The notes beneath the pieces were generated by a model. That model was not told the DNA's origin and did not search any database. It was given only the letters and a program-made list of their open reading frames with translations. Positions 36,301 to 51,300 of a DNA stretch of 64,000 nt are shown here, one piece after another. The stretch spans positions 1 to 64,000 of the forward strand of contig BROG01000138.1 of the NCBI GenBank assembly GCA_030159075.1. The letters run 5' to 3'. Numbering within the stretch: position 1 is the stretch's first letter; each line of letters begins with the position of its first letter. The stretch comes from Atrina japonica (lineage: Eukaryota > Mollusca > Bivalvia > Pterioida > Pinnidae). The translations under genes and the position numbers were made by a program.

Positions 36301-39300
36301 TAAACATCAAAACCTTAAAGCTACCTTGAGTGCGAAGTTTCTATTACAAAACTATGATTGATTGAAAAATAAAGGAAATTTTATTGAAAATTCCCTGACG
36401 AATAATTACTGTTGTGTAAAAGATAATTTCAAGGATACTTCCTGTTAAACACTACTGGCAAAATAATATTTCTATAAATTATAGAAAATGGATATTTTTC
36501 TGTAAATTACCAGGTCTGCTCTGTGTTTGGAGTGGATGAATTTCTTTAAAATACAGTGTGTGTTCTCTTGGATTCTTTTTTCAGTATGATTAGTACGTTT
36601 CAACAGATGTTCATGATTAGAAAAAGACACAATTTCAATTTCTCTCTCGATCATAACATTACTGTAATCAGCCATGTATAATCCACACTCTTTTCACTTA
36701 AAAATTGTCTCGGGGACAGGGGTGTGGATCATACAGTACAACAAGATCTTTGGGCATTTTTTCCCATGGGACTATAGTACAAAAAAAAAAAAAAAAAAAA
36801 AAAAAAACACAGTGCAGAAGATTTGACGTTAGATGGTAAACTTGCCTTTATTCTTTATTCTACCAGAGCATAAACATAAAAGCTATAAGCTTTAAAAAGA
36901 TGCAGAAAATCAGTAAGTCAGTGAATTTATTTGGCCAAGTTTTTCGTATGGTAATTATAATGTTTGAGTCAATTTATTTCTCCATTGCTTTCTGTATGTG
37001 TTTATTGTCTACAGTGATGGTGAATAAGTGTTTGATAAATGAATCTTGTCTTCAGTGTGTATAAATAAATCGCCTATAAATAGCCCATTGCAAAGTTGGT
37101 CAGCGAGTGACACTTGGACTTTCACAGACTCCAATTGCTGATTGGTAACCAGGAATAGGTTTAATCATAGAATATCCATGGGAAACGGTATAGAACAGTA
37201 CCTGTGTGTCCTGTTAACCTTCCTCATAGAGTTTTATGCTATCATTGAAAATATGAACAATCTCAACTCAAATTCTAATGATTATTTCGCGCTTGTAGTT
37301 GACAAAGCGAACTGCCATACTGTAACTGTAAATGGGGGAGTTACACAGAACAGCATATGTAGTATCTTGTAGTTTTGTACTTTAGATTCCCATTTTGTAG
37401 TTTTACACTTATTTCAAATCTCATAGTATATTTTCTTTTATTTAATAAATATTTCTGTCAAATACTGATATCAGGATTGATATTTAAAGTTAGTCTGATT
37501 TTCGGTCATACTAATGCCCCAGTAATGGCCATGTATAAAACTCAGATGCGGGTTAGGCCTTAAAGCACGAACACCTTTTTTTCCTCCGATTTCTGATGCT
37601 GAAATGGGGGTGTGTGGATAATACATAAATGTGGATTACACACAGCCGATTACGGTAAGTGGCGTCTATACATGTGGTAAAGGCAGAGGCCTTCTGATAA
37701 TTCTCAGTCAGCAACTTGACAATGTTTATTTGATTATTTTTATCAAATTGACTCAATTAAGAGCCTTACTAGTAGGCATATGTTTATGCCAGGGCCCAAG
37801 ATTCAGTAAAAAACATTCATTTTTTACTTGATGTATCTACAGTACAGCTCAGGTGTTTTGTAGACTTTACACAAAACACAGTGGGCATATCACCTGAAAA
37901 CACTGTGGGAATCCAAGTGGTTTTCTGTGTAAATGTTCACACCTTCAAGGTACAGGTATACCCCCTGGTGTGATTCATTGTTTATTGATGTCATCCCACT
38001 CTACAGGTAATTTACCTGAGGAACAGCACTTACTCACTCAGAGATGCTACATGTAACTACATGTATTACACTTTTATTTCAATGTAAATCAGTGTTTTTC
38101 TCAAATGTATTAAAAGGGGTTTGACATGTTTGATGGTGATGTTTTAGCTTATTTTACAAATTTTATTTTGTAATCTTTAAAATTTATATTAAATCACAGA
38201 CATGTAATCTGTGTCTGATTAAATCTAATAAATGAATTATAATTTATTCAAAATTCTTTACAAAATTTAGTTATATTTACATGTACATATCCTGAACTTT
38301 AACTTCCTAAATCTTAATAATCCACTAGCTCAAAATTAAATAAAATTAATAATGATCTGTGCAGTTCTACTGAAGAACAATTAACACAAACACAGTATCT
38401 GAAAAAGTCATATATCATAATAGAAAGACTTCAGTCTTAATACAGTTGATTTATGCTATTGTTTACTTTTTGCTGTTGTTCATTTCTATTATTTTATTTT
38501 ATTTTGAATTTTGTTTCCAAAACTCTATCGTTACAAATATATAGAAAAATAAATATTGCTTGAAACATCCTCTTATTTATTTTAAATATACATATACATG
38601 TTGCAAAATAGCAACAATATACATAAAATGTAGGGGAGGTTGTAGGAAGGAAAAATTAAAAAAATAAATATTTATTTAAATTACATTGTATGGCCAGTCT
38701 TTGTTGCTTAATTAATGATTTCATGTTTTATGTATTTGTTGTTAACTTGCTATTTTATTGATCTATTTAGGGGTTATAGTAAGCAAACTTAATTTGGAAT
38801 TAATTACTGTAACAATAGATTAATAATAATTTAATTTGGAAATGCATGTAACTCATACATGTCTAAGTTGCATCAACAAGCTGGTTGGACTTGGGGAATT
38901 AGAGACATTGTATTAACTTTAATCTTCAATTTGAATGACATTCCCCAAAACAATAAAAATCACCCATGCGTGAAACCTACCTGGCCATCTCAACCAAGCA
39001 ACCCTTCCTGACATTCTGTTTTGATAAGACAAGTAAGAAGTTCATGTAACAACATTTTAAAGACAAAGGACATTGATGATCGGGGTGAACAACATATATT
39101 AATTTATTAACTGTGCTCGGCACTTATGGCCATTGAGCAGTGAGAGTTCTTCAACATACCAACACCCATGGACACAGGACTCCCATTTTTACAGTCTCAT
39201 CCAAAGGAGAGAAATCTGACCTGCCGCCAGATGGACTCTAATTCATGACCCCATGATCCAAGAGGCGAGCGCACTACCAACTAGGCCATGTCGACTCTAT

Positions 39301-42300
39301 AATAATTCTTTTAACTTGTTAACACCTAAAGATACATTTGGACTGGCATAGATCACTGATTTATAAAAAAGTTCATTTTTTCTCAGGGGATTAATGAGTT
39401 TCTAAAATTGGTTATAGTAAAACCTGCTCTAGCAACCACCTGTGTATAAAGACCACCTGAACATAATACTGCTTTTTGCTGTCCCTACAGTACCATTTCT
39501 GTGCAAATCGAATAATTTTCTTGTGTCCTGAAGGAGGTTGTTACATTCAAGTTTCACTGTATACATCAGGGTTTTCCCTGGGATTTTCAAATGAGGAGTC
39601 AATGGACTCCCACAACTACAAAATTAGGAGTCCATTTGGTAAATTATGAGTTCATTCGGTAAATTAGGTGTCCATTTGCAGTGCACTTCAATTCGACCAG
39701 AATTAAACTGAATGTCAAATGTGCACTTGTGTTGTTAATTACAGGCATCCCATTAGGGAAAATATCAACAGTACATGTCGAGCATTTATTTCTGATCATA
39801 GCTTAATCATGTCGGAAGAGTGAGTAGTTTTTCCCTGCACTCATATGTGAAATATAACGTCAGTGCCATTTTTATATGTTACTATAACACCATCGTAAAT
39901 TCTTGGTTTGTTCTTGAACACTCAAGTTTTCCCTTAATTCAATATATAATTATTGTATACATACATGTACTATAGATTAAGGATTTATAAGAAATCAAAT
40001 AAAATATAGTTGTTTTAACTACATTTGAAATCATATGGAAAATTCATATTAAAAACCTATAAATTGTAATACAATTACATGTTTTTAGAAATAAAGATGC
40101 AAAACTGAAAAAGTTACTGAATACATGTAGCCTACATGATGCCTCAAATTTATTTATTTTAAAATTATATCTATTTTATCCATTTCAAGTATTAAAGTAC
40201 TTTATCATATGCAAGATTTATATAAACATTTCTGTAAATAAATCATTTTATATAAGTATCATTAGTTCTTTCATTATTATTTTTTAATTTCCATAATTCA
40301 AATGAAAGTCGGGTTTGGTATCCCTTCTATAATTTATATTTCCGGAAGTACCCATAAAGTGAGGAACGATGTTGTCTTGTTGATTCTAGATCTACATTCT
40401 AGATCTACATTAGAATTCAGAGGTAAAGTTTTCCCTGTTTTATCATAAATAAAATGATGGATTCAGTTTCTTGTTTTTTTTCTTGTGAAATTGCACTAGA
40501 ACATGAGAATTCAGAATGGACATAAAAAGGAAGCAAACTGGTAGAAATAGGTCGCAGACATCAAGTATTTAACGCGTCCACTAGGACGCAATAGATCTTA
40601 TTTTAGGTGTCATTTAGGTTTTTTATGCATAAATACGCAGAATTTTCACATCAGGGAAAACCCTGGTATATTGCGCATATTCAAACAGAGTTGGGTGAAA
40701 AACCTACTGCACTTTTCTACCATCGTCCGAAACTGTATACATGAATCACAAAAATATTATCAGCTTTACTTCAACTCCTATCACACTTCAGTATTGGAAA
40801 CACTCTTGCACAAAATTTAAAACCTGTGAATAAGTTCCTTTCAGAAAAACACATTTTCTCCGATTGAAATTAAACAATTATACAGTAGTCTGTAACAGAT
40901 TTCTATCATCTGCCGAGTGATAAACAGTCACAGAGATTAATATGATATACCTTTCACGTCAAGATTTTACCTTCAGTTTGTTTTGGATCCGAAAATCAAT
41001 AAATAGTAATTTAACATCATTCTCAACTTATTTGGCCCACATCATAAACTATGAAACAGATTCCAGCATCTGAAAAGCTGTTTAATAAGGCTTAATGATT
41101 TTAATTATGTTAGGGGAATCTGACTTGAAGAATCTATCAGATAAACAATTAACAGTAACCGGAAACAAATCTGGTGAGAGTTGCAAATATAGAGATAAGC
41201 AAGTGTTAGCTGATTCTCACGTTTATCTAACTCAAGTTAGTTAATTTTCAAAATTTGAAAAAGACACCAGGTTTACCAAGTGTCTTTTCAAATTTTGAAA
41301 ATTAACTAGCAAGAGTTAGATAAATGTGATAATCAGCTTACACAAGTAGCTGAATCCATTTCTACCATAACTGAAAACCGCTGATTGGTAGTGTGGATCA
41401 TGAGACTACATAATGTCTAGACACTATTGGGTTTGGACACTCATAATCAGGTCAAACTTGAACTTGAATGTTGCTTAAATCTCCAGATTACATTAATATG
41501 TCAAAGGCAAAATACCTGACATTGAAACTTCAACAACAGAGCCCATTCCCTCCAATTACTATTCAATTTTAACCACCGACAACTGGTCTGATACAACTTC
41601 ATGTACAACCATTTTCATTCCAATAGTTGTGCAGGCTCATCCAATGAGATTTATTCAGCCCTATTGGTTATTTGTATGTTTAACTAACTGCAGCTTCGCT
41701 TATACAACTGCTTGGGAGCTGTATAACAACACATGTTATGGTAGAAGCCAAAATCTTAAACATGTTTTAGAAAATTGGGAATTTTTTTCAAATTGTGGAA
41801 AAAATGTATTTTGCATTAGGAATAGGGTCAAATATTAGTCTCATGGAAACTATAGAGAAAGGTTTGCTTATTGTTGTTTAACGTCCCACTCAAGAATCTT
41901 TCACTCATATGGAGATGTCACCAATTGCCGGTGAAGGGCTTCAAATTTTGGCCTATGCTTGGCACTTACGGCCATTGAGCAGTGAGGGTTCTTTAATGTG
42001 CCGAACATCTACTGCGACATGGGACCTCGATTTTTACTGTCTCATCCGAAGGATAGGAATTCAACCTGCCACCAGCTGGACTTGAACTCAATACCTCATG
42101 ATCAAGAGTCCTGCGCACTACCAACTGAGCCAGGCCGGCTTTATAGAGAAAGGTCTGAATAGGTTTGTTTGTTAATTGCAATACAGTAGAACTCCAATGA
42201 GTCGAATTTCTCAATGTTTTGAACTATTCACAAAGTCCCGAATAATTTCTTTATTTAATGCTATTTATTAACATGTTTTAATCCAAACTTTTGTGAGTAG

Positions 42301-45300
42301 AATTTCTCGGTGTTTTGAATAAATTTTGTAGCCCATTTCTATAGAAACAACAAAAATTCCTGTATATAATTCAAAGTCAAAATTTACACGTTTTCGAAAT
42401 TGTCCCATGATAATTCTTTTCCCTCTCATGAACACTCAATATTTTAAGCTCAGAAAAATTCAGTTAAATTTAGCACTAATTATTAATCATAACCATATGT
42501 GTCTTAAATGGTTTCGAAATAGTCATACATACTTTATAGAACCTGTGAAACTAAAAATGTTTGATTCTTGATTACCATCCATGAGTCGAAGTACCGATGT
42601 TTCGAACTTTTTAGGTGGTCCCTTGAACTTCCGACTTCATAATCATAACTTAATCAAATTTTGATTGCAATGAATTATCACTTGGTCATACTTTCAACAT
42701 TAGGCCATACAATCCCTTCACGAACATTTTGCTGTCTTTTGTTTAAGTGTTATTTTACATACTGCCAAGAATTTTTAACTTAAATGGAAATGTCACAAAA
42801 GTGAAATGTCACAAATGTTTGACCTGTACGATGGACTAACAATACCTATTTAGTTTTTAGTTCAAAAAGAGCAGTGATGGAATGTCCTGGTGCCACGAAG
42901 CTGAGAAACATCAGATATTGGTTGTAATTGTACTGAAATGATGATTTATTTCACATTCATATTTCCAATTAGAAATAAAAAAAGCTATATTTATATGACT
43001 GTTTACTTGCTCAAGGATGATACGAATTTGGAAAAACATTCTCTGGACCTACTGCTGAACATAATTTTTACAGGAAACCAACCAAAAACTATTGTGACTA
43101 AGTTTGGTTCCAACTGGCCTAGTGGTTTCAGAGGTTGAGAAGATCTTTGAATGTGTTTCCTAACTGAGTTCAATGTTACACCATGTTTAGCACTGGTGGC
43201 CATGCTTTTTGGTGCATCTGAAATTTTTTTAGTAATCTTACTAAAAGACCTTAAATGCATTATTCCAGTAAAGTTTCTTTAAACTTAGTTCAGTAGTTTT
43301 AGAGGAGATGATGGTGTGGTATGTCCTGCACTGGCAGCCATGTTTTTGGTGGATCTGAAATTTTTTAGCTAAAGGGCCTTCCATTTATCATTCCTGCAAA
43401 GTTTGGTTCAACTTGCTTCAGTAGTTTCAGAGAAGATGATCAAAATATTTTTTAGCATAGGGTACTGTTTAATTATGTCCTGTGCTGGTGGCCATGGTTT
43501 TTGGCAGATTGGAGAAATTTGGGCAATCGCAGTAAAGAACCTTCCATCCATCATTCCTGTAAAGTTTGATTCAATTTTCTCCATTCCTGTAAAGTTTGAT
43601 TTAATTTCCTCCAATAGTTTCAGGAGTTGATCAAAATATGTTTTTCCCCATAGGGTCCAATGCTAAACTATGTCCTGTGCTGGCAACCATGCTTTTTGGC
43701 AGAATAGAAAAATTTGGCAATCTTAGTAAAGGCCCTTCCATACATCATTCCTGTAAAGTTTGGTTTTACTGATCATATTTGCATTTTATACTTTTAATTT
43801 ATAGAGCTAACTATCATAGTTTTGGAGATAATAGCCAAGAACTATAAAATTGCTAAAAATGGAGATTTCAGGGGGACATAACTCAAAATCAGTAAATTAG
43901 ATTCTTTAGATTTTCAACGCAGATAGATCTTGTCCTGTTGAAGTTTTACCTTATGTTCTATTTATAGCTATGGCAGCCATGTTGGATCGTCGACAAGTAT
44001 ACCAGTTACAATTTTGTTTCTAGACACCCCAAGGCTATGTGTGGCCAAGTCTGATTCCATATCGCGTGGTGGTTTCGGGTGAAAAGATTTTAAAAAAAGT
44101 TTATGCCGGACAGACGCCAAGTGATGGGAATAGCTCACATAAGCCTTTGGGTCAGATGAGCTAAAAAAAAGTGATGGATAGCTGGAATTTCACATCGCAA
44201 ATTGATGGAATTGTGTCATGACACAATATGATGACTGGGTTATTGATCAGATCAGACAAATATATGATGGCAGGGATGAGAAATACTGTATGTACCTGGA
44301 TATTGTTTGCTCCTGTTTTACTTCCATCCCTGGAGGAGAGGGAAAATTTAAAATGAAACTGTCCTAGTTTTACCAAAAAGGTAACTTCAAATTATGGCAG
44401 AATTTGAGTCTAAGGATTTCCACAGCATTTCATGAAGATAGGAGACAGAATCTGTCAGCCTATATTGAAAGGACTGGTGCTAAATACCCCTTTTATTACT
44501 TGATACTAGTTTTTCAGAGTTTTGTGAAACACAAAATTGTACAGAATTGCCATTATATAATAAATATTAGATACAGGATATTACAATGATAAACAAAACT
44601 ATCATGAAAAACTATGATTGTACATGTGTAACAACTTGGATCCCATACAAAGTATAGGTTTCATTTTTGTTCTTGTTTAGTAATTAATTATCCCTGAGCT
44701 CTTCAGCTCATATGAAAATTGAGAAGGCATTTTTGGACAAACATAATGTCACTGCCTGTGCAAGGTATTTTTGTACTATCTAAATCATACCTCAGATTTT
44801 TTTTACTGCATCACAACAAACTTGCAGGAGATTTTTTTTTCGACAAAAAGCATTTTGTATGTGTTAATAATGCACATTCTTGTGTTAGCAGAAACGTTGA
44901 CCCTAATTAATGGAAAGTTGCCTACCTTTAACTTGAACAAACATGGTCCAGCAGAAATTAAAAACATCCAACACAGAACATGGCAGTCTCCTGTAATGAA
45001 ATAAGATACAAGTGTCTCATTCCTCTAAATTTTTTCTCCTGTTTAATTTTCATCGTATTCTGTTTAAGTAATATGAAATGTTGTCAACACAAAAATTTTA
45101 CATGCAGATTTTATAGAATATTTGATCTCATATACATCCCAATGCAATCACCTGGTGGCTAAAAGAACAAATGGATGCGTATAATTACAATAATCTTGTC
45201 AAATGTAGTCCGTTGTATCCATTTCCATGAAATGACCATCATTCTGGTCATTGCTAATTAAATTTTGGAAAAGCTTTAGGAAGATTACCAATTGTCAAGG

Positions 45301-48300
45301 AAGCACATTGTGCAGCTATCGTCCAATTGTATGATTATTTGTCAAATTTCCCAATATCTAAAGAACATTGAAACACTCCACATAAATTATTATAGTTAAG
45401 GTATGATAATTGTTCTTGTTTTTCAAGTTGATATAAACTAGGCATATATTAATTCTGCACAACTCTCAGATGAACTGTAAGTGTGAACAAACCTGACAGG
45501 CAGCGTCCTGACTAAATAGACATTTGTTTTATAGAATATTCAAATTAATTTTCCACATAATGCAATCCAATGGTCTTACTTGAATCCTATTACATTTGAG
45601 CCAATAAAGCTTGACGCTAGATATTTTTTGTGTCCTTTCCGTGCCAAATTCGTCAATTTAAGATTCCGACCACGTGTTACAGACATTACTTCTGTGTCAA
45701 CAAATATTTTGAACATGCAACTTCAGGGAAATCTTGGGCACTCCGTGTGTCACACAATTGGCCCGTAACACATTTGGGTCACACAATCGGCCCATAACAC
45801 ATTTGGTCATTGTTAAAATCAGCCTTTGTTTTATGTGTTGTATCAGAGATATGTCTCTGGTTGTATATTTACTTTAAAAATACAACATGGGATTGCTATT
45901 GGAAATAATTAGTGATATATATAATTTATTACCAAGAATGATTTTTTCCGAGATCGTTTGGGAGTTAGTAATATCTTGAGTTATCCAGTTGCAGTACATA
46001 CGCACTAAAGGTTCTCCAAATGTTTGACCGAGAGTTCACTTGTATATAAGCCGATTACATCATTTGCATTACTGCCCGGGAAGCAAGAATTATTCAAACG
46101 TCATATACAATGGCTTTCTTTAACATCTACGCTACTCCATACATCAATTTACGATTGTAATTCAAATTTTTTTTAAAACAATTACCAAACCATGAATTTA
46201 ATATACAACTGAAAATTAAGATTTGGTTTTTTCATATTACTTTAAATGCGTGGGCAAATTTTAAATGAAAGCAAACTTTTCAAGTGAAATAACTGAAACA
46301 AAGACATAAATGGAATCCATGAAACAATAGTGGTATAGGGCAGACAGAATGAATGTTTTTTTATTGTATTACAATTTGTAAAAGAGGGGTAAAAAAACTA
46401 TACAGTAGTTTTGAAATTTTCCTGAACTAACAGCGAACAACACCAGTATTATTTACAAATATCAGTGTTCCTTATTCACAATTTTCTGAGTATAAGGAAC
46501 AAAATGGAATCAATATTTTGTCAAATGTGTGCCAGATGAAGACATTTTGACCAATTCCTTAAGTTAAACAGTTTAATTGGCCCTGTGTTGAAAATGAAAC
46601 CACGTATAATAGCCATGATATGACATGTCAATTTCAATTAATATTGAATGGTAAGGAGCACTTTTATTTTCTACGAAAACATTTTAGAAACATTGAACAG
46701 CTGATGAATGAACATCAGTCAAAGGAAGATAATCCTCTCAAAATTTCCACATTTATATCTTATTTCATCATGTAACACATCGTGGGGAAACATTCAAACT
46801 ATATATATTTAGAAATTTTATGAGTTGCTCCCTTACTTTATAATACCATTTTCCATTTTAACAAAGAAATTCAGTTAAAGTAAAGCACATCCCACTAACA
46901 CACAGTATCTAGAAGTTTTATTAATTATAGCGAAGACTTAACTATAATCAATTACACACCTAAGTACTAACTGCACAATGCACTCAAGATACTGATCCTA
47001 AACCATTTATATCTTGGTTTCAGGTTGATATCTCGCCAACTACATCACCAAAAAGGCATTGTGCAAACTTACTATATACATATAAATAATATTTTATTTT
47101 GAGATATTTGGAATTCGGGATCTTCTAAATTTTGATTAGCATGTGTTTTTCTATTTGTAAAAATTGAGGCTGGCCATACAACTTTGACATAACCTGAATT
47201 TTTCAACTTATCTTATTTCAGTGTAATGACATTCCACTGTATATTAATCTGTTTGGAACTAATATTTCACTTTATATGATAAAGATCCTGACTTCAGAAA
47301 ATTTTATGACCATAATGATCCTCACCTCTGTTTGCGATTTCTGTTTTGTTTTGGTGCTTCCTCCGATGGGTATTTGAAAATGTCCAAGAAAATGGGTTCA
47401 AATTTCTTAAAAATAACAGTCGAGACGGCAAAGTTTCTTTCTAACTTATTAACTTTGTCTCGGAATTCTTGTGGTAAGCTTGCCATGTCTGCCCACTTCT
47501 TCATTTTATTAAAAAACTGGATTAAACTGGAAAAAAAAATTGATAATTCAATTAAAGACAAAAAAATGAAGACAAATTTTCTAAAATTCAAAATTAAATG
47601 CACAATATACGAACCATTCCCATTATCCACAACACATTTACATTTATTTCTAGATATTGAATGTAATAACAAATAAAATAATATTTCATGCTGTAATTGG
47701 ATCATAATGCTCACCTGAACTTCGTCTCCCTCACAGCACAAATATGTTTTCTAATATTTAGCAAACTACCTTCCTGTAGATTTTGTCAAAATTCCTTTAG
47801 CAGTGTCAAGATCAAGAGTGTAAAAAATGTCCCCCACCTCCCCTTTTGGCATTTAAAAAAAAATCACATAAATTTCCAAAAGATTGACTTTAAAAAAAAA
47901 TTCTCACAAGAACATTTTTTTAAAACACATAAAATGATAAAATGATAGTGAATATAAGGGGAGAACATCAAAGAAATAATACAAAAACGAATGAAAATAA
48001 GTAAGTCTCAAAAAACAAAATATTATTTTCAAAGTTCTATGAAAATATCAAACATGAATCATTCATCTAAATAAATCACTCAAATGCAATTAGTTTTTCG
48101 ATCCATGCATCAGTTCTGAAGAAGATGATTTTCAAAGAGGGGTACCCTCCGGGACCTAGTTCATCCCACCCTGGATCCATTCCTGTCGATCTTGTCTGGT
48201 GGAGAACATTGAGTACTTGCTCTCTAATTATGAATGCACATTTAAGATTCAGCAGCCCTTTTCACAAAAAATCTTAAGATAACTTTTACTCTTAAGAGTA

Positions 48301-51300
48301 AAATTAAGATTGTTATGGTTTTCATGAAAAATCTTAAGTGAATCTTAAGATAAAAATTTGTCGTAACTTTAAGAGAGCTATCACCCACACTTAAGAGAAA
48401 TTTTTACTCTTAAGATTTTATCAATATAATCGTAAGTGTCTCCATAGAAAAAAAAAGATGAACTGATATGTTGTTTGATATGATTAACAGAATAGCTATT
48501 CGCAGAGAACGTATTTTTGACAATAAAATGTGAGTATAGATAGATCGACGAGTCACTAAATATTGACCAGCCGTTAGGTTTTTCCGAGGCACTGCATCGT
48601 GAACTTAGCAGACACAACAAGAGATTTAATTGAAAAGGCACACAGAAAATATCATGCAATTCCTCCCCATATCCTGAGGGCATTTTGTATTTAGTAGGTT
48701 AATAAATCTAGGACTAGATCGATTACTTTGTGTTGAAACTACAAAAGATCTAGGCTACCATATTGTACTGTCCTCGTCACATAATCCGTGAATCAGAAAA
48801 ATAGAAATGGTTTAGATCTAGAATAGAAATCTAGGCCTATATCGTTGTCATGATATGATAACATATGCATACCTTTTGTAATCCTTTAATAGATCTACAA
48901 TAATAGATTTAGTCAAGAAAATTAAAATTTGCTAGCCTGCCAATTGTTTAATCTGTACCAAATCCTAGCGTTCTTAAAGTCACGCACTCTGACGTCAAGA
49001 AAGGTCAAATCCAAGCTGATAAGGGGTGTTTCAAATGAAGATGAGTTTACTAGATCTATCATCATCATTACCAGGAAATATTTAAATTGCATCGGCGGAT
49101 TTAGAGGGACGGTAGGGCTCTCAAAGCTTAGTTAAAATAAAAAAAATCCTTGAGACTACTTGGTCGAATTGCTGCTCCGATTTTAATATACATTTAACAT
49201 TTTTTTCTTCTTTTGAGAACGATAATCAATTTGATTTATTAGCGGATTATCAGGAAAAGGCCATATTGTCGCGTCTGAATGTAGCAAAAAGGCGTCTATG
49301 GACTTTGGTCTTTTTTTTTTTTTCTGGAAGCGTAAACCCCGATCCCCTTCAACAAAATGCGATCCCTATAGTTGACAAAATAGGTATAAAAACCTTCAAT
49401 GTTCTCTAGATTCCTAAAAAAACACAGAATTTTCCCGACTCGCTCCGTTCAGCAACAATATCAAGACTTATGCCCCCCTTTAAATTCTCGGTTTAGCTCT
49501 GGTGAGATATACATTGATAAAAGTTGTACACGACATTTTTTAAAAAGTAATAATCCCATGTCACCATCGGCACCACTTTTAAAAATTTTCTATATCCGCT
49601 AATGCGATGTGATACATTGAACAAAACAGGTCATAATTTAGTGTCTAAAAACTTCAAAACTTGTAAAACTACACCATCTCCAGGGTAGGATACCCTATAG
49701 GACCGTTTGCTGTGAAAATAATCCCTTTGAGATTAACAATGGGACACCGAACTTGTCGTTAGATCGAGTCTGGAAGCTTACGAATTTCCAGCTTTATTTT
49801 TTTTCAAAGGTGCGTGACCCATAGTCTCAAATGAAATATTGCTTCACAATTTATTCAAAATTTTTTTTTAACCTATAACATCCTCACTAAGGCTTGTATT
49901 CTATAACAATTTAGTATAATCGTGTATCCGAATGGATATGTAAAATAAATGCGAAAAAACCAAATTTTTATGAAATACAATTAGATCTAAAAATATAAAC
50001 ACACGATATCGTATAAATAATTTTTACTAGGTATTTCACGAAGGAAGTACTGTTTATATTGTAAACAATTTTAAATTGGGTAAAGTTCAATGATAAATTT
50101 AAAATTTATGACGGTGGTGTGAACACCTGGCAGTATGAATATCTAAAACGCAAACGTGAAGCCTACTCAACACACACGTTTAAATTACAAAATAGAATTT
50201 GAAATGTTAATAAACAAAAACATAGCCTATAAACATAATTTATTGTATGCGAATCGAAAGTGAAAACGTCGTTGCTATGCTTACTTTAATCGTAAGAGAA
50301 AAACTTAAGATTTTATCTTACGATTAAATCTTAAGAGAAAATTAAATCTTACGATAGCTTTTATGAAAATGACTTAAGATTTATCTTACGATACTCGTAA
50401 GATTTTATCTTAAGAATAATCTTAAGATTTTTTGTGAAAAGGGCTGCTGGTTTTAATAGTAATACTTCATTTGTGCATATGGATTTGAACTACAAACCTA
50501 ATCATAAAACATTTAATTTTCTTTAATTGTTGAGAATACCTTCCCACATATTTTCAACACTTCTGCAAGTACTCCTCTTATCTATGAAAATAAAAATATG
50601 GCTTTTGTAACATTTTCACTGAAGCTTTCATTAAAAAAGAAATTACAAAGAAATTCAAGTTTATCAAGTTTATCGTTAATTCTTAAAAGTCCAATTTGTT
50701 TCACATGTCACTCTTATGTGATGTTGCTTTTTTTTTAATTTGATTTTTTGTTTTACGCCATACTCAACAATCTTTCAGTCATATGATGGCGTCCAATTTT
50801 CATTGGTGAAGGAGAAACCCTGGTTACCCGGGTAAAGACCACCGACCTTCCGCAAGAAAACTGGCATACTTTCCCACTTAATTCAAAATGACTCTAGCTG
50901 GATTTGAACCAGAGGTGAGAGGCCTTGTGATTTAAAGCGCAATGCTCTAACCGATGTTGCTTTTTAATTCATTTTTAATGTTTATGGTTTTCAATGATTA
51001 TTTTTTTGTTTTAAATTTTAAAGTTTCTCGAAGCCTTTAAAGTTGTACTGACAAGAAAAGCAAATAAAAATTACTGTACTTCCTCACGTATGTTCAGAAA
51101 TATCATATTCAGGTTATCTTGAAATCTGATTAGCCGAGCAGGCCAAGGTAAAATTTTTGCTACGTTGAGGCAATATTTAATCAGAGAACATAGAAAGACA
51201 ATGCAATAACCTTTACCTAAATTTGGCAGATCTGAGGAGCCTGGTGAGAGATACACAATTACCCTCTATGGTACCTCGGCCAACAGTTGGAATAACACTT

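Noticed and set aside
36779..36807. Poly-A tract as the tail of a processed retrocopy
   Set aside because: It lies inside a TA-flanked DNA element, and the upstream sequence has no gene similarity or target duplication.
47527..47741. Upstream extension of the minus-strand frame beyond RBL exon 3
   Set aside because: It lies past the acceptor, reads as low-complexity hydrophobic sequence, and has no counterpart in p107/p130.
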